Source of the DNA: Pantoea sp. Ep11b
GTDB taxonomy: Bacteria > Pseudomonadota > Gammaproteobacteria > Enterobacterales > Enterobacteriaceae
Length of the DNA: 64,000 nucleotides
Assembly (NCBI RefSeq): GCF_040783975.1
Contig: NZ_CP160631.1
Coordinates: 1,364,001-1,428,000 of the forward strand
Direction: 5' to 3'
In this document: one piece after another, positions 27,303 to 37,869 of the stretch
Position numbering within the stretch: the stretch's first letter is position 1
Layout of the letters: every line of letters starts with the position of its first letter
Notes under the pieces: model-generated
The model's database searches: none
Told to the model about the DNA's origin: nothing
The model's input: the letters and a program-made list of their open reading frames with translations, nothing else
Made by a program: the position numbers and the translations under genes

Positions 27303-28160
27303 TTAGTAGAGCAGGGAGTAGAGCTGACGGCGATAACGGGCGGCAAGTGCATCGCCGGTTCCCAGCGCCGCCAGAATCTCCTGCAGCATTTTACGCGCCT
27401 GGCCATCAGCGGCATTGAGATCGGATTTGAGGAAGCTGAACAGCAGTTCCAGGGCTTCTTCGTTCCGGCCAACCTGATGCAGCTGTAACGAGAGTTTAGC
27501 AGCCAGTCCAGCGTTAGTCGGATCCGCATCCAGCTCCGATTGCAGTTGCTGAATCTCTGGCGTGTCTGCGGCCTGCTTCAGCAGGTCGATCTGCGCCATC
27601 AGGCTCTGATAGCGGGTGTCCTGATCCTGAAGCGGTACGACCTTCAGCACCGCTTCCGCTTCATCACTACGGCTCAGGGTAATCAGCACTTCAGCCAGCA
27701 GGAAACCGATCTCGCTGGCCTGATTGCTCAGCTGCCACGCCTCTTTCAGCAGCGGCAGCGCCTCCAGCGGTTTGCCTTCCTGCATCAGCAGCATCGCCTG
27801 CTGCGCCTTCAGCTCCTCTTCACGCGGCAGGACTTTTTCCAGCAGGGCGCGGATCGCCTCTTCCGGCTGCGGCCCCTGGAAGCCGTCAACCGGCTGACCA
27901 TCCTGGAACAGATAGACGGTCGGGATGGATCGCAGACCAAACTGCGCCGCTACCCGCTGCTCTCTGTCACAATCCAGTTTTGCAAGAATAAACTGCCCCG
28001 CGTACTCCTGCGCCAGGCGCTCCAGCACCGGCGTCAGCTCCAGACAGTGCTGGCTGCGCTCAGACCAGAAGTAGAACAGCACCGGCAGCTGCATCGACTG
28101 CTCAAGGGTCTGCTGCAGGTTAGATTCGTTGATGTCGACGATCGAAGCTTGTGGTGACAT
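27303..28160 (-). CDS. cnoX: Chaperedoxin CnoX (YbbN)
   Basis: The product is 285 residues (E. coli 284). An N-terminal thioredoxin-like domain ([20 protein letters not shown]) has SQHC in place of CxxC, so it does not reduce disulfides but holds substrates, especially under HOCl stress. Four TPR-like repeats follow from about residue 120 ([20 protein letters not shown]) and the end is [16 protein letters not shown] used ATG 28160 ([17 protein letters not shown]). In E. coli it hands clients to GroEL and DnaK. Confidence 0.96.
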   Translation of the reverse strand: MSPQASIVDINESNLQQTLEQSMQLPVLFYFWSERSQHCLELTPVLERLAQEYAGQFILAKLDCDREQRVAAQFGLRSIPTVYLFQDGQPVDGFQGPQPEEAIRALLEKVLPREEELKAQQAMLLMQEGKPLEALPLLKEAWQLSNQASEIGFLLAEVLITLSRSDEAEAVLKVVPLQDQDTRYQSLMAQIDLLKQAADTPEIQQLQSELDADPTNAGLAAKLSLQLHQVGRNEEALELLFSFLKSDLNAADGQARKMLQEILAALGTGDALAARYRRQLYSLLY

Positions 28161-28239
28161 GAATAAGTCTCTTTGCAAAAAGTGTTCTAAGGATATGGGG
28201 CCAACTGGCCCGGCTTCAAGCGTAATTGCGCCCGGTGAA

Positions 28240-29013
28240 TCAGTGGCTGCGCAAAATGCGATCCAGCATCCAGCCAGGCAGTAACCGTTTCAGCAGGCTC
28301 ATGACATGTGCGACCACTGTCACCGGATAGCGTAAACGCGGATGAGGGCTCTCGAGTGCGTGACGCAGTTTAGGCAGAATAGCCTCCGGTGGCAGGGTAA
28401 AGCGCGCTGCGATGCCGGGATTGCGCACCGGATTATGCTGTTCGCCCTGGGTCACGTTGTCAGTAAAGCGGGTCTCAATCGGACCGGGTTCAATCAGGCT
28501 GACCCGAATCCCGCTGCTGCGCACCTCAAGCCGCAGCGCATCGCTCCAGGCCTCCAGCGCATACTTACTGGCGGCATAGGCGCCACGGCCAGGCGTCGAG
28601 ATCACTCCCAGCACCGAGCTGGTGTTAATAATACGGCCATCGCCGCTGGCCTGCAGGGCTGGCAGGAGGCGCAGGGTCAGCTGATGAACGCCAAAGAAAT
28701 TGCTGGAGAACTGCTGTTCCAGCTGCTGACGGGACAGCGTCCGCAGCGGGCCATAGAGACCAAATCCGGCGTTGTTAAACAGCGCCGCCAGACGGTTGTC
28801 ACAGAGCGCGAGCACGGCATCCGCCGCCTGATCCACGCTCTGCGGGTCGTCGAGATCCAGCTGTACGCCCGTAAACCCGAGCGTGTTCATGCGCAGGACA
28901 TCGTCCGCTTTGCGGCAGGCGGCGATGACCCGGTAACCCCGTGCCAGCAGATCCTGCGCGGCAACCAGGCCAATACCGCTGGAACAACCTGTAATCAGAA
29001 TGGTTTTTTGCAT
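28240..29013 (-). CDS. ybbO: Short-chain dehydrogenase YbbO
   Basis: An NADP(H)-dependent SDR of 257 residues from ATG 29013. The cofactor loop [16 protein letters not shown] is near residues 8-23, followed by [20 protein letters not shown]. The [20 protein letters not shown] motif comes next. The catalytic Ser lies in [10 protein letters not shown] and the active-site [19 protein letters not shown] supplies Tyr and Lys. E. coli YbbO reduces aldehydes such as retinal-type substrates. It lies 30 bp downstream of tesA on the same strand, a probable two-gene unit. Confidence 0.93.
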   Translation of the reverse strand: MQKTILITGCSSGIGLVAAQDLLARGYRVIAACRKADDVLRMNTLGFTGVQLDLDDPQSVDQAADAVLALCDNRLAALFNNAGFGLYGPLRTLSRQQLEQQFSSNFFGVHQLTLRLLPALQASGDGRIINTSSVLGVISTPGRGAYAASKYALEAWSDALRLEVRSSGIRVSLIEPGPIETRFTDNVTQGEQHNPVRNPGIAARFTLPPEAILPKLRHALESPHPRLRYPVTVVAHVMSLLKRLLPGWMLDRILRSH

Positions 29014-29043
29014 TTCTTTACCCTTTTTGCGCATCCAGGCGCG

Positions 29044-29670
29044 CTACGGCTGCTTAACTAAGGGAGCCAGTTCTCTGGCCATCAACCCGGCGATAAACGG
29101 CTGGGCATCGGGATTGGGATGAATGCCATCCTGCTGCATCCATTCGGGTTTCAGGTAGACCTGCTCCATGAAGAAGGGCACCAGAGGAATGTTATGCTGC
29201 TGCGCTAAGCCGGGATAGATGCCGCTGAACGCCTCGGTATAGCGGCGGCCATAGTTTGCAGGCAGGCGGATCTGCATCAGCAGCGGCTTCGCGCTGGCGG
29301 CCTTGATAGCGTCAATGGCCTTGCTCAGCGTCTGCGCAATGGTATCAGGCGGAAAGCCGCGCAGACCATCATTACCGCCCAGTTCGATTAACACCCACTG
29401 GGGCTGATGCTGTTTTAATAGCGCAGGCAGACGGGCCAGCCCCTGTGCGGCCGTGTCACCGCTGATGCTGGCGTTGACCACTTTCGGTTTCTGCTGCCAC
29501 TGTTTATCAAGCAGGCTGGGCCAGGCTGCAGTGGCAGACATGCGATAGCCTGCGCTCAGGCTGTCGCCCAGCACCATCAGCGTATCGGCAGCCGCCAGAC
29601 GCGACACCAGCAGAAGCATCAATAACAGGAAGGGATAATGCCAGCGGAAAACATTGTTGAAGTTCATCAT
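29044..29670 (-). CDS. tesA: Acyl-CoA thioesterase I / protease I / lysophospholipase L1 (TesA)
   Basis: A periplasmic SGNH hydrolase. It is 208 residues from ATG 29670 (MMNFNNVFRWHYPFLLL), with a signal peptide cleaved near AAA|DTL. SGNH blocks: VLGDSLSAGYRMSATAAWPS with the nucleophilic Ser, ASISGDTAAQG with Gly, ELGGNDGLRG with Asn, and DGIHPNPDAQPFIAG with the Asp/His pair. It is encoded opposite ybbA, and the first 33 bp of the two genes overlap head to head. Confidence 0.97.
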   Translation of the reverse strand: MMNFNNVFRWHYPFLLLMLLLVSRLAAADTLMVLGDSLSAGYRMSATAAWPSLLDKQWQQKPKVVNASISGDTAAQGLARLPALLKQHQPQWVLIELGGNDGLRGFPPDTIAQTLSKAIDAIKAASAKPLLMQIRLPANYGRRYTEAFSGIYPGLAQQHNIPLVPFFMEQVYLKPEWMQQDGIHPNPDAQPFIAGLMARELAPLVKQP

Positions 29671-30324
29671 CTTACTAAGTCCGTCGGTCAGGGAGAGCAT
29701 CAGTTAACCATCCTTACCGGAGTTGAGTTGGTTGTCAAACCAGCCGAGACCCTTGCGTTGATTGGCGAGTCGGGTTCCGGCAAGTCTACCCTGCTGGGGA
29801 TTCTGGCCGGGCTGGACGACGGCAGCAGCGGGGAGGTCCATCTGCTGGGGCAGCCGCTGCACCGGATGAATGAGGAGCAGCGCGCGGCCCTGCGCGCTAA
29901 ACAGGTCGGTTTTGTGTTTCAGTCGTTTATGCTGGTGCCGACCCTGAACGCGCAGGAGAACGTGCAGCTGCCTTCGCTGCTGCGCGGTGACAGCGATCGC
30001 CAGAGCCGGGAGCAGGCGCGCGAGCTGCTGACGCTGCTTGGGCTGGGGGAACGTCTGCACCATCTGCCCGCCCAGCTTTCTGGCGGGGAGCAGCAGCGGG
30101 TCGCGCTGGCCCGCGCCTTCAGTGGCCGTCCGGGCCTGCTGTTTGCCGATGAACCGACCGGCAATCTCGATCGTAAAACCGGTGACCGCATCGCCGATCT
30201 GCTGTTTTCCCTGAATCGCGACTTCGCCACGACCCTGATTCTGGTGACGCACGATGAGCAGCTGGCGGCGCGCTGCGACCGTCGCCTGCGGCTGCGTGAT
30301 GGCAAGCTGTGGGAGGAGCAATGA
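29638..30324 (+). CDS. ybbA: ABC transporter ATP-binding protein YbbA
   Basis: The product is 228 residues, of the LolD/MacB-type ATPase family. The Walker A is GESGSGKSTLLGILAGLDDG near residues 42-61. The Q-loop lies in FVFQSFMLVPTLNAQENVQL, the signature is LSGGEQQRVALARAFSGRPG and the Walker B is LLFADEPTGNLD, followed by the H-loop THDEQLAAR. The start codon lies inside the divergent tesA gene. The stop overlaps the ybbP start (ATGA), so ATPase and permease are made together. Confidence 0.96.
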   Translation: MPAENIVEVHHLTKSVGQGEHQLTILTGVELVVKPAETLALIGESGSGKSTLLGILAGLDDGSSGEVHLLGQPLHRMNEEQRAALRAKQVGFVFQSFMLVPTLNAQENVQLPSLLRGDSDRQSREQARELLTLLGLGERLHHLPAQLSGGEQQRVALARAFSGRPGLLFADEPTGNLDRKTGDRIADLLFSLNRDFATTLILVTHDEQLAARCDRRLRLRDGKLWEEQ

Positions 30325-32738
30325 TCTGGCGCTGGTTCTGGCGGGAGTGGCGATCGCCCTCGCTGCTGATTGTCTGGCTGGCCCTGACGCTGGCGGTCGC
30401 CTGCGTCCTGGCGCTGGGATCGATCAGCGATCGCATGGAAAAGGGGCTGAATCAGCAGAGCCGTGACTTTATGGCGGGCGACCGTACGCTGCGCAGTAGC
30501 GCGGCGGTGCCGGAAGCCTGGCTGGCGAAAGCGCGTGAAACCGGCCTGACGGTCAGCCGTCAGCTGACCTTTATGACCATGACCTTTGCCGGCCAGTCGC
30601 CGCAGCTCGCCTCCGTCAAGGCGGTCGATGACGCTTACCCGATGTTCGGCACGCTGCAGACTAAACCGCCAGGTCTGAGGCCGCAGGCGGGCACCGCCCT
30701 GGCCGCGCCGCGCCTGATGGCGCTGCTGAATCTGAACGTGGGCGATGTGCTGGACGTCGGAGACACCCGGCTGCGCATCAGCGGCGTGGTAATTCAGGAG
30801 CCGGATGGTGGCTTTAACCCCTTTGAGATGGCGCCGCGTCTGCTGATCAACCAGGCCGATGCCGCGAAAACCGGGGCGATCCAGCCTGGCAGCCGAATCA
30901 CCTGGCGCTACAAATTCGCCGGCAATCCCGACCAGCTGGCCCGCTACGACCGCTGGATTGAGCCGCAGATCAGGGCGGACCAGCGCTGGATCAGCACTGA
31001 GAACTCAGAGGATGCCCTGGGGCGTTCGATGCAGCGTGCGCAGCAGTTTCTGCTGCTGTCGGCCCTGCTGACCCTGATGCTGGCAATTGCGGCCGTGGCG
31101 GTCGCCATGAGCCACTACTGCCGCAGCCGCTACGATCTGGTGGCGGTGCTGAAAACTCTGGGGGCCACGCACGGCGCCTTGCAGCGTCTGATCATCGGTC
31201 AGTGGCTGGCGGTGCTGCTGCTGGCGGCGATAGCCGGTGGCCTGATCGGGCAGGGCGTGGAAGCGATTCTGATGGCGATGCTGAAACCGGTGCTGCCAGC
31301 CAGCTTACCGGCGGCCAGCCTCTGGCCGTGGGTCTGGGCGGTGGGCTCGCTGTTTGTGATTTCGCTACTGGTGGGGCTGCGTCCCTATCGTCTGCTGCTG
31401 GCGACGCAGCCGTTGCGGGTGCTGCGGCGCGATGCGGTAGCCAGCCTCTGGCCGCTGAAATTCTACATCCCGGTGATGGCCGCGGTTGTCATCACGCTGT
31501 TAGCCCTGCTGGTGGGCGGCAGTAAGATGCTCTGGGCGCTGCTGGCCGGTGTGGTGGTGCTGGCGGGCTTACTGGCCATTACCGGCTGGGGCACGCTGCT
31601 GCTACTTCGGCGGCTGGTGGTGCGCAGGCTGGCCCTGCGGCTGGCGATCAACCGGCTGCTGCGTCAGCCCGGCATGACGCTGAGTCAGCTCGCGGCCTTT
31701 TCGCTCTCGTTTATGCTGCTGGCACTGCTGCTGGTGATGCGGGGCGATCTGCTGGATCGCTGGCAGCAGCAGTTACCGGCGGACAGCCCGAACTTCTTCC
31801 TGCTGAACATCAGTGCGGAGCAGGTGCCGCAGGTGCGGGATTTCCTGCAGGCGCACCAGATTAAGCCCGAAATCTTCTACCCGATTGCACGGGTAAGGCT
31901 CAGTGAGCTTAACGGTAAGCCAGCGGATCCTGGTCGGGATAACGCCCTGAACCGCGAACTTAACCTGACGGCGCTGGCCGAGCGTCCGGATCACAATCCG
32001 CTGGTGGCCGGTCACTGGCCGCCGGGGGCAGGAGAGGTGTCAATGGAGGTGGAGCTGGCGGAGCGGCTGGGCGTGAAGCTCGGTGACACCCTGACGTTCG
32101 AAGGCGATACGCAGACCTTCAGTGCCCGAATCTCCAGCCTGCGTAAAGTGGACTGGGAGAGCCTGAAGCCGAACTTCTTCTTTATTTTCCCGCCGGGGGC
32201 GCTGGACAGTCAGCCGCAGACCTGGCTCACCAGCTTCCGTATGGCGGCCGATCCGGTTCTGCTGGCCCAGCTGAACCGCGCCTTTCCGACGCTGAGTCTG
32301 CTGGATATCGGCAGCATTATGCGGCAGATCGGTCAGGTGCTGACGCAGGTCAGCCAGGCGCTGGAGATCATGGTGGTGCTGGTCACCGTCTGCGGTCTGC
32401 TGTTGCTGCTGGCGCAGATTCAGGTCGGGATGCGTCAGCGTCGGCAGGAGCTGGTCGTCTATCGCACGCTGGGGGCCGGTAAGCGCCTGCTGCGCACCAC
32501 GCTATGGTATGAGTTTGCTCTGCTTGGCGTGGTCTCCGGTGTTGCGGCAGCAATGGGGGCAGAAGCGGCGCTGTGGGGATTACAGACCCGCATCTTTGAC
32601 TTCCCGTGGCAGCCCGACTGGACGCTCTGGCTGGCGCTGCCGTTGTGCGGCGCGCTGCTGTTATCTCTCTGCGGCGGCTGGCTGGGTATCCGGTTACTGA
32701 AAGGAAAGGCTCTGTTCAGGAAGTTCGATGCGGCGTAG
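30321..32738 (+). CDS. ybbP: ABC transporter permease YbbP (FtsX/MacB-like)
   Basis: The product is 805 residues (E. coli 804), from ATG 30321 coupled to ybbA. It has about ten TM helices: one at the N-terminus (LLIVWLALTLAVACVLALGS), a block at about 250-470 and a C-terminal block (LEIMVVLVTVCGLLLLLAQI to LWLALPLCGALLLSLCGGWL). Two large periplasmic domains lie between. This 4+4-plus-extra layout belongs to the type VII/FtsX-like exporters that push substrates from the periplasmic side. With TesA next door a lipid-related substrate is often proposed, but this is unproven. Confidence 0.94.
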   Translation: MIWRWFWREWRSPSLLIVWLALTLAVACVLALGSISDRMEKGLNQQSRDFMAGDRTLRSSAAVPEAWLAKARETGLTVSRQLTFMTMTFAGQSPQLASVKAVDDAYPMFGTLQTKPPGLRPQAGTALAAPRLMALLNLNVGDVLDVGDTRLRISGVVIQEPDGGFNPFEMAPRLLINQADAAKTGAIQPGSRITWRYKFAGNPDQLARYDRWIEPQIRADQRWISTENSEDALGRSMQRAQQFLLLSALLTLMLAIAAVAVAMSHYCRSRYDLVAVLKTLGATHGALQRLIIGQWLAVLLLAAIAGGLIGQGVEAILMAMLKPVLPASLPAASLWPWVWAVGSLFVISLLVGLRPYRLLLATQPLRVLRRDAVASLWPLKFYIPVMAAVVITLLALLVGGSKMLWALLAGVVVLAGLLAITGWGTLLLLRRLVVRRLALRLAINRLLRQPGMTLSQLAAFSLSFMLLALLLVMRGDLLDRWQQQLPADSPNFFLLNISAEQVPQVRDFLQAHQIKPEIFYPIARVRLSELNGKPADPGRDNALNRELNLTALAERPDHNPLVAGHWPPGAGEVSMEVELAERLGVKLGDTLTFEGDTQTFSARISSLRKVDWESLKPNFFFIFPPGALDSQPQTWLTSFRMAADPVLLAQLNRAFPTLSLLDIGSIMRQIGQVLTQVSQALEIMVVLVTVCGLLLLLAQIQVGMRQRRQELVVYRTLGAGKRLLRTTLWYEFALLGVVSGVAAAMGAEAALWGLQTRIFDFPWQPDWTLWLALPLCGALLLSLCGGWLGIRLLKGKALFRKFDAA

Positions 32739-32856
32739 CGGTCAGATTCGGGGCAGGACAGGCCGCATCCCGCCCGTTTTTACCGCTATGCAGATCAACA
32801 GGCGGAAAACCGGAGTGAGGCGTTACGCAGGAAGGATGAATTCAATCCGCTAACGG

Positions 32857-32913
32857 ACGCCCCTCAGGGATGAGGAGCGTTATCACGCGTGACGGGCGGG
32901 CAGGGGCGTTTTT
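32857..32913 (+). terminator. Possible branched terminator after ybbP
   Basis: Arms ACGCCCCT (32857-32864) and AGGGGCGT (32902-32909) enclose about 37 nt that can form smaller GC-rich hairpins; TTTTT follows. The 271-bp gap between ybbP and purK holds no gene I can support. Confidence 0.35.
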
Positions 32914-33009
32914 GCGATCTTTTCCCGATGTCTGCTGCTGACTGAGAGAGAACGGCACCATCATGCTGAGCGGCCCGATCAGGCCGCCCTGCACTGTCGG
33001 TGGCGGCGA

Positions 33010-34074
33010 TCAGAGCTTCTCAACTGCCCACGCAATACCGCTGGCGTACTCTGCAGGCAACTGGGGCACCAGCGCGTTCAGCGCCATCTTAAGCCGCTTC
33101 GTGTCGCTGTCGGTCAGATTGAGATGGCCCACTTTACGGCCCGGACGCACCTCTTTGTCATACCAGTGCAGATGCACCAGCGGCTGCTGCAGCCAGCTGA
33201 GGTTTACGTCGGTGCCAATCAGGTTGACCATCGCCGACGGGGCAAAGACCACCGGCTGCGGCAGCGGCAGGCTGAGAATGGCGCGCAGATGCAGCTCAAA
33301 CTGGCTGATCGAGGCGCCGTTCTGCGTCCAGTGGCCGCTGTTATGGACACGCGGCGCCAGCTCGTTAATCAGCAGTCCGTCAGGCGTGACAAAGCACTCC
33401 ATCGCCATCACGCCAACATAGTTCAGCGCATGCATAATCGCACTCAGCATCGCTTCGGCCTGCTGCTGCTGCGCCCGATCCGCCTGGGGCAGGGCGACGC
33501 TGGTGCGCAGAATGCCCTCCTGATGCAGGTTATGCGTCAGCGGATAGAACACGACGTTACCATCGTGGCCGCGCGCGCCCACCAGCGAGACTTCACCGGA
33601 AAAGTTAATGCCCTGTTCAACGATGCATTCGCCGTAGCAGGCATCCGGCAGCTGGTGCGTATCACCGGCGCGCAGACGCCACTGACCGCGTCCGTCGTAA
33701 CCGCCGGTGCGGCTTTTCACTATCGCCAGCTCGCCCAGCGAGTCAAACACCGTCGGCCATTCGCTGTTGTCCGACAGCAACTGCCAGGGGGCAGTCGCCA
33801 GGCCAAGCTCGTCCAGCAGCTGCTTCTGCGTCAGGCGATCGGCCAGACGCGGAAAAATATCGCGGTTAACAAAGGCCGGATGGCTGGCCAGTTCACGCGT
33901 CAGCGCCGTCTCCGGCCAGCGTTCGATCTCGGCGGTGATCACGCTGTCGGCGATCGGCAGAGCGGCAGGATCGGCGTCCAGACCCACCGGGTAAACGGCA
34001 ATGCCCAGGGGTTCACCTGCCTGACGCAGCATACGGCCTAACTGGCCGTTGCCCAGTACGCAAACCGGCTTCAT
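33010..34074 (-). CDS. purK: 5-(carboxyamino)imidazole ribonucleotide synthase PurK
   Basis: An ATP-grasp enzyme of purine synthesis that makes N5-CAIR from AIR, bicarbonate and ATP. It is 354 residues (E. coli 355). The N-terminus is [20 protein letters not shown]. The ATP-grasp core includes [20 protein letters not shown], and metal-binding residues lie in [20 protein letters not shown]. The 3' end is [20 protein letters not shown]. The start overlaps the purE stop by 4 bp (ATGA), giving a purEK operon. Confidence 0.97.
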   Translation of the reverse strand: MKPVCVLGNGQLGRMLRQAGEPLGIAVYPVGLDADPAALPIADSVITAEIERWPETALTRELASHPAFVNRDIFPRLADRLTQKQLLDELGLATAPWQLLSDNSEWPTVFDSLGELAIVKSRTGGYDGRGQWRLRAGDTHQLPDACYGECIVEQGINFSGEVSLVGARGHDGNVVFYPLTHNLHQEGILRTSVALPQADRAQQQQAEAMLSAIMHALNYVGVMAMECFVTPDGLLINELAPRVHNSGHWTQNGASISQFELHLRAILSLPLPQPVVFAPSAMVNLIGTDVNLSWLQQPLVHLHWYDKEVRPGRKVGHLNLTDSDTKRLKMALNALVPQLPAEYASGIAWAVEKL

Positions 34075-34577
34075 GCCTCCTCCCGCGGATCGGGGTGGTT
34101 AAGCACCTCATCGGTCTGGCTCTGACGCCAGGTGCCGAGACGTGAGGCCAGCGCGCTGTCATGCAGCGCCAGAATCTGCGCCGCCAGCAGGGCGGCATTG
34201 GCGGCACCGGCTTTACCGATCGCCAGCGTGCCAACCGGGATACCGCGCGGCATCTGCACGATCGAGTAGAGGCTATCGACGCCGCTCAGCGCCGCGCTCT
34301 GCACCGGTACACCCAGCACCGGCACCAGGGTTTTGGCTGCCAGCATCCCCGGCAGATGGGCTGCGCCACCTGCACCCGCGATAATCACCTGAAAACCGTT
34401 GTCCGCCGCGGTTTCGGCGAAGCTGAACAGTTTATCCGGGGTGCGGTGCGCAGAGACCACTTCAACATGAAAAGGGACGTCCAGGCTGGTAAGAATGTCA
34501 GCGGCGAACTGCATGGTGGCCCAGTCACTTCTGGAACCCATAACAATGGCGATGCGAGCCGGGGCGTTGGATGACAT
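34071..34577 (-). CDS. purE: N5-CAIR mutase PurE
   Basis: Rearranges N5-CAIR to CAIR in purine synthesis, using the PurK product. It is 168 residues (E. coli 169). The N-terminal motif [20 protein letters not shown] contains the catalytic Ser, followed by [13 protein letters not shown] with the catalytic His and [19 protein letters not shown]. It forms a soluble octamer. First gene of purEK, with a PurR box about 85 bp upstream. Confidence 0.98.
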   Translation of the reverse strand: MSSNAPARIAIVMGSRSDWATMQFAADILTSLDVPFHVEVVSAHRTPDKLFSFAETAADNGFQVIIAGAGGAAHLPGMLAAKTLVPVLGVPVQSAALSGVDSLYSIVQMPRGIPVGTLAIGKAGAANAALLAAQILALHDSALASRLGTWRQSQTDEVLNHPDPREEA

Positions 34578-34662
34578 GCGGTCAACTCCTGTGGATGAAC
34601 AAACAGACCTGGCCGGGCGGACAGGTTTTGAAGGGCACCGAGAATAGCATGACAGAGGCGGA

Positions 34663-34678
34663 AGGAAAACGGTTGCGT
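34663..34678 (-). promoter_or_regulatory. PurR operator of purEK
   Basis: Read on the minus strand this is ACGCAACCGTTTTCCT. To my knowledge it is the same 16-mer as the E. coli purE operator and near the PurR consensus ACGCAAACGTTTTCNT. Binding of PurR with hypoxanthine or guanine would repress purEK. Confidence 0.9.
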
Positions 34679-34708
34679 CGCGCTTAATGCCGTCGGTTTA
34701 ACGGCAGA

Positions 34709-35425
34709 TCAGAAGTCAAATTCAGTGAGCTGAATGCCACTGGCGTCGAGCTGAATCATGGAACCCCGTTCGTGCCAGGCACCCAGTACCGCGCGCTGTG
34801 CCGTTTCGCCCTGCACCGCCAGCGTATGAATTGCCGGGCGGTGAGTGTGACCATGGATCAGCAGCGGCACCTGCTGGCGCAGCAGGGTGGCGACGACCGC
34901 ATCCGGGTTCACATCCATGATGCTCTGAGATTTGTGCTGGTTAGCCTGCTTGCTGTCGGCCCGCATCCGCGCGGCAATCCGCTTGCGGATCCGCAGAGGC
35001 AGCGCCAGAAAGAGCCGCTGGATCCAGGGATTATGCACTCTGGCGCGAAAGCGCAGATAACCCGCGTCGTCCGTGCAGAGCGTGTCACCATGCATGATCA
35101 GCACTCGCTGACCATAGAGCGTCAAGACCTGCTCTTCCGGCAGCAGGGTCATGTGACTGGCGCGTGCAAAGCGGCGACCCAGCAGGAAATCGCGGTTGCC
35201 ATGAATAAAGTAAACCGGCACCGGCAGGGCGCGCAGGGCATCGGCAACCTGCTGATGCAGCGGATTGGGATCGTCATCGCCTATCCAGGCTTCAAACAGA
35301 TCGCCGAGAATATAGAGCGCGTCGCAGTGAGGAGCTTCGCGCGCTAAAAAATGCAGAAAACCGGCGGTAATCGCCGGTTCTTCCTGACACAGATGGAGAT
35401 CTGCGATAAACAGCGTGCGCGACAT
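34709..35425 (-). CDS. lpxH: UDP-2,3-diacylglucosamine diphosphatase LpxH
   Basis: A lipid A pathway enzyme that cleaves UDP-2,3-diacylglucosamine to lipid X and UMP at the inner membrane. It is 238 residues (E. coli 240). Mn-binding metallophosphatase motifs: [19 protein letters not shown] with [15 protein letters not shown] with [14 protein letters not shown] with GNRD, and [10 protein letters not shown] and [11 protein letters not shown]. Its start overlaps the ppiB stop by one base. Confidence 0.97.
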   Translation of the reverse strand: MSRTLFIADLHLCQEEPAITAGFLHFLAREAPHCDALYILGDLFEAWIGDDDPNPLHQQVADALRALPVPVYFIHGNRDFLLGRRFARASHMTLLPEEQVLTLYGQRVLIMHGDTLCTDDAGYLRFRARVHNPWIQRLFLALPLRIRKRIAARMRADSKQANQHKSQSIMDVNPDAVVATLLRQQVPLLIHGHTHRPAIHTLAVQGETAQRAVLGAWHERGSMIQLDASGIQLTEFDF

Positions 35426-35919
35426 TACTCGCTGACGGTCACTTTCTGGATAACGACGTCATCTTTTGGCACATCCTGGTGCATACCGCTGCGGCCGGTA
35501 GAGACGGCTTTGATCTTCTCTACCACATCCATGCCTTCAACCACTTCTGCAAACACGCAGTAGCCCCAGCCCTGAACGCTTTCATCACGGAAGTTCAGGA
35601 AGTCGTTGTCAGCGACGTTGATGAAGAACTGTGCGGTCGCAGAGTGCGGCGCAGAGGTACGCGCCATAGCCAGCGTCCCTTTGGTGTTTTTCAGGCCGTT
35701 GTTCGCTTCGTTTTTGATTTCAGCTTTGGTCTCTTTCTGCTTCATGCCGGGTTCGAAACCGCCGCCCTGGATCATAAAGCCGTTGATGACACGGTGGAAA
35801 ATGGTGTTGTCGTAAAAACCTTCACGGCAGTAATCCAGGAAGTTCTGTACGGTGGCCGGCGCTTTGTCATCGAACGTTTTGATTACGATATCGCCATGGT
35901 TCGTCTGGAAAGTTACCAT
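35425..35919 (-). CDS. ppiB: Cytoplasmic peptidyl-prolyl isomerase B (cyclophilin)
   Basis: The product is 164 residues, the same as E. coli. No signal peptide, so cytosolic. Cyclophilin hallmarks: [20 protein letters not shown] with the catalytic Arg in [17 protein letters not shown], then [20 protein letters not shown]. It catalyses Xaa-Pro cis/trans isomerisation. Co-transcribed with lpxH and divergent from cysS across a 212-bp promoter region. Confidence 0.98.
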   Translation of the reverse strand: MVTFQTNHGDIVIKTFDDKAPATVQNFLDYCREGFYDNTIFHRVINGFMIQGGGFEPGMKQKETKAEIKNEANNGLKNTKGTLAMARTSAPHSATAQFFINVADNDFLNFRDESVQGWGYCVFAEVVEGMDVVEKIKAVSTGRSGMHQDVPKDDVVIQKVTVSE

Positions 35920-36131
35920 TTTTGTTGTCCTGTAAAGGTTGTGATCAGTAGCTGAGGTCGCTCTGTTAACTGGCGTACCCCTTTTAGTCGACGGTTCTTA
36001 TATCATAAATTCCGATGACGCGTCAGCAGCGCGGCGCAGTTGGCTTGCTTTGCGTCGCGCGAGCGATAAAAATACGGCACAATGTCTGGATACTTAAAAG
36101 TGTCAACCACACGCGAAAACGGAACCGTTCA

Positions 36132-37517
36132 ATGCTTAAGATTTATAACACCCTGAGTCGACAGAAAGAGGAATTCAAACCCATTCATGCCGGTAAAATC
36201 GGCATGTATGTTTGCGGCATCACGGTGTATGACCTCTGTCACATTGGTCATGGGCGGACGTTCGTGGCGTTTGATGTGGTGTCGCGCTATCTGCGCTACC
36301 TCGGGTATGAGCTTAACTATGTGCGTAATATTACGGACATTGATGACAAGATCATCAAACGTGCCAATGAAAATGGCGAAAGCATCGAAACCCTGACCAA
36401 TCGTATGATTGGCGAAATGCATAACGATTTTGCCGCACTGGGTATTCTGCCACCCGATCAGGAACCACGCGCGACCCGCCATATCGCAGAGATCATTGCG
36501 CTGGTTGAAACGCTGATCGCACGCGGGCACGCCTATGTCGCGGAAAATGGCGACGTCATGTTTGATGTGCTCAGCGACACCGACTACGGCGCGCTGTCGC
36601 GTCAGGATCTGGAACAGCTGCAGGCGGGCGCGCGGGTCGAAGTGGCCGACGTGAAGCGGAATCCGATGGATTTCGTGCTGTGGAAAATGTCCAAAGCGGA
36701 TGAGCCCGCCTGGCCATCACCGTGGGGCAATGGTCGCCCGGGCTGGCATATTGAGTGCTCGGCGATGAACTGCAAACAGCTGGGAAGCCACTTCGATATT
36801 CACGGCGGCGGCTCCGATCTGATGTTCCCGCATCATGAAAACGAAATCGCCCAGTCGAGCTGCGCGCATGACGGTCCTTACGTCAATTACTGGATGCACT
36901 CCGGGATGGTGATGGTCGACCGCGAGAAGATGTCCAAATCGCTTGGCAACTTCTTCACCGTGCGTGACGTGCTGCAGCATTATGATGCGGAGACGGTGCG
37001 TTACTTCCTGATGTCCGGTCACTATCGCAGCCAGCTCAACTATGGCGAAGATAACCTGAATCAGGCGCGTGCGGCGCTGGAGCGCCTCTACACGGCGTTA
37101 CGTCACACGGACAGCAGCGTCCCGGCCAGCGGGGGTGAAGCGTTTGAAGCGCGATTCCGCGCGGCGATGGATGACGATTTCAATACCCCGGAAGCCTACT
37201 CGGTGCTGTTCGACATGGCGCGTGAAGTTAACCGCCTGAAAAGCGAAGAGGGTGCCTCGGCTGATGCCCTGGCGTCGAAGCTGCGCGAGATGGCCAACGT
37301 GCTGGGCATCCTGCAGCAGGACCCTGAGCTGTTCCTGCAGAGTGGCGCGCAGGTGAATGACGAAGAGGTTGCCGAGATTGAGCACTGGGTGAAAGCCCGT
37401 GCCGATGCGCGTGCCGCCAAAAACTGGGCGGATGCAGATATCGCCCGCGACAAACTCAACGCGCTGGGCGTGATTGTCGAAGATGGGCCACAGGGCTCAA
37501 GCTGGCGTCGGAAATAG
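36132..37517 (+). CDS. cysS: Cysteinyl-tRNA synthetase
   Basis: Charges tRNA(Cys). It is 461 residues, as in E. coli, from ATG 36132 ([20 protein letters not shown]); the frame reads open to 36015 but nothing supports that start. Class I motifs: [14 protein letters not shown] (HIGH) and [12 protein letters not shown] (KMSKS). The Zn ligands are Cys28 (YVCGITVYD), a Cys in [10 protein letters not shown], and the His-Glu pair in [10 protein letters not shown]. The C-terminal helical anticodon-binding domain ends [10 protein letters not shown]. Confidence 0.98.
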   Translation: MLKIYNTLSRQKEEFKPIHAGKIGMYVCGITVYDLCHIGHGRTFVAFDVVSRYLRYLGYELNYVRNITDIDDKIIKRANENGESIETLTNRMIGEMHNDFAALGILPPDQEPRATRHIAEIIALVETLIARGHAYVAENGDVMFDVLSDTDYGALSRQDLEQLQAGARVEVADVKRNPMDFVLWKMSKADEPAWPSPWGNGRPGWHIECSAMNCKQLGSHFDIHGGGSDLMFPHHENEIAQSSCAHDGPYVNYWMHSGMVMVDREKMSKSLGNFFTVRDVLQHYDAETVRYFLMSGHYRSQLNYGEDNLNQARAALERLYTALRHTDSSVPASGGEAFEARFRAAMDDDFNTPEAYSVLFDMAREVNRLKSEEGASADALASKLREMANVLGILQQDPELFLQSGAQVNDEEVAEIEHWVKARADARAAKNWADADIARDKLNALGVIVEDGPQGSSWRRK

Positions 37518-37525
37518 GGCGGAAG

Positions 37526-37548
37526 GGGCGAGCAATCGCCCTTTTTTT
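37526..37548 (+). terminator. Rho-independent terminator of cysS
   Basis: GGGCGA-GCAA-TCGCCC followed by seven T residues, 8 bp after the cysS stop. Confidence 0.92.
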
Positions 37549-37656
37549 GCGACTAACGGGCAGGTCGCTCTTTTTCGTACTGGCGGGCTGATACCGCGCA
37601 GACGCGCAGGGCTGACGTGGATGCTGCAACGGCGTCCACGCAGGGACGCCAGCGCA

Positions 37657-37869
37657 TCACTCAACGACCGTGGTGCGGAAACCGGAGAACTCGACGGTCT
37701 GACCGGCCACGATTTTGCAGCGCTTACGGGTTTCGACCGCGCCATCGACCTTCACTTCGCCCTCGGCAATCACGATCTTAGCCTGTGCACCGCTCTGAAC
37801 CCAGCCTTCCAGCTTCAGCAGGTCACACAGATCGACATGCGGGAATTTTCCCAGTGAAAAATTTGCCAT
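37657..37869 (-). CDS. ybcJ: Small S4-like RNA-binding protein YbcJ
   Basis: A 70-residue S4-domain protein, almost the whole length being the alpha-L RNA-binding motif (VDLCDLLKLEGWVQSGAQAK; GEVKVDGAVETRKRCKIVAG). It matches E. coli YbcJ in length and sequence. Probably binds RNA or ribosomes; the role is unknown. Its start directly abuts the folD stop, so they are co-transcribed, as in E. coli. Confidence 0.96.
   Translation of the reverse strand: MANFSLGKFPHVDLCDLLKLEGWVQSGAQAKIVIAEGEVKVDGAVETRKRCKIVAGQTVEFSGFRTTVVE

Noticed and set aside
33124..34041. 305-codon plus-strand frame inside purK
   Set aside because: Shadow of a well-identified purine gene; no domain or start signal.
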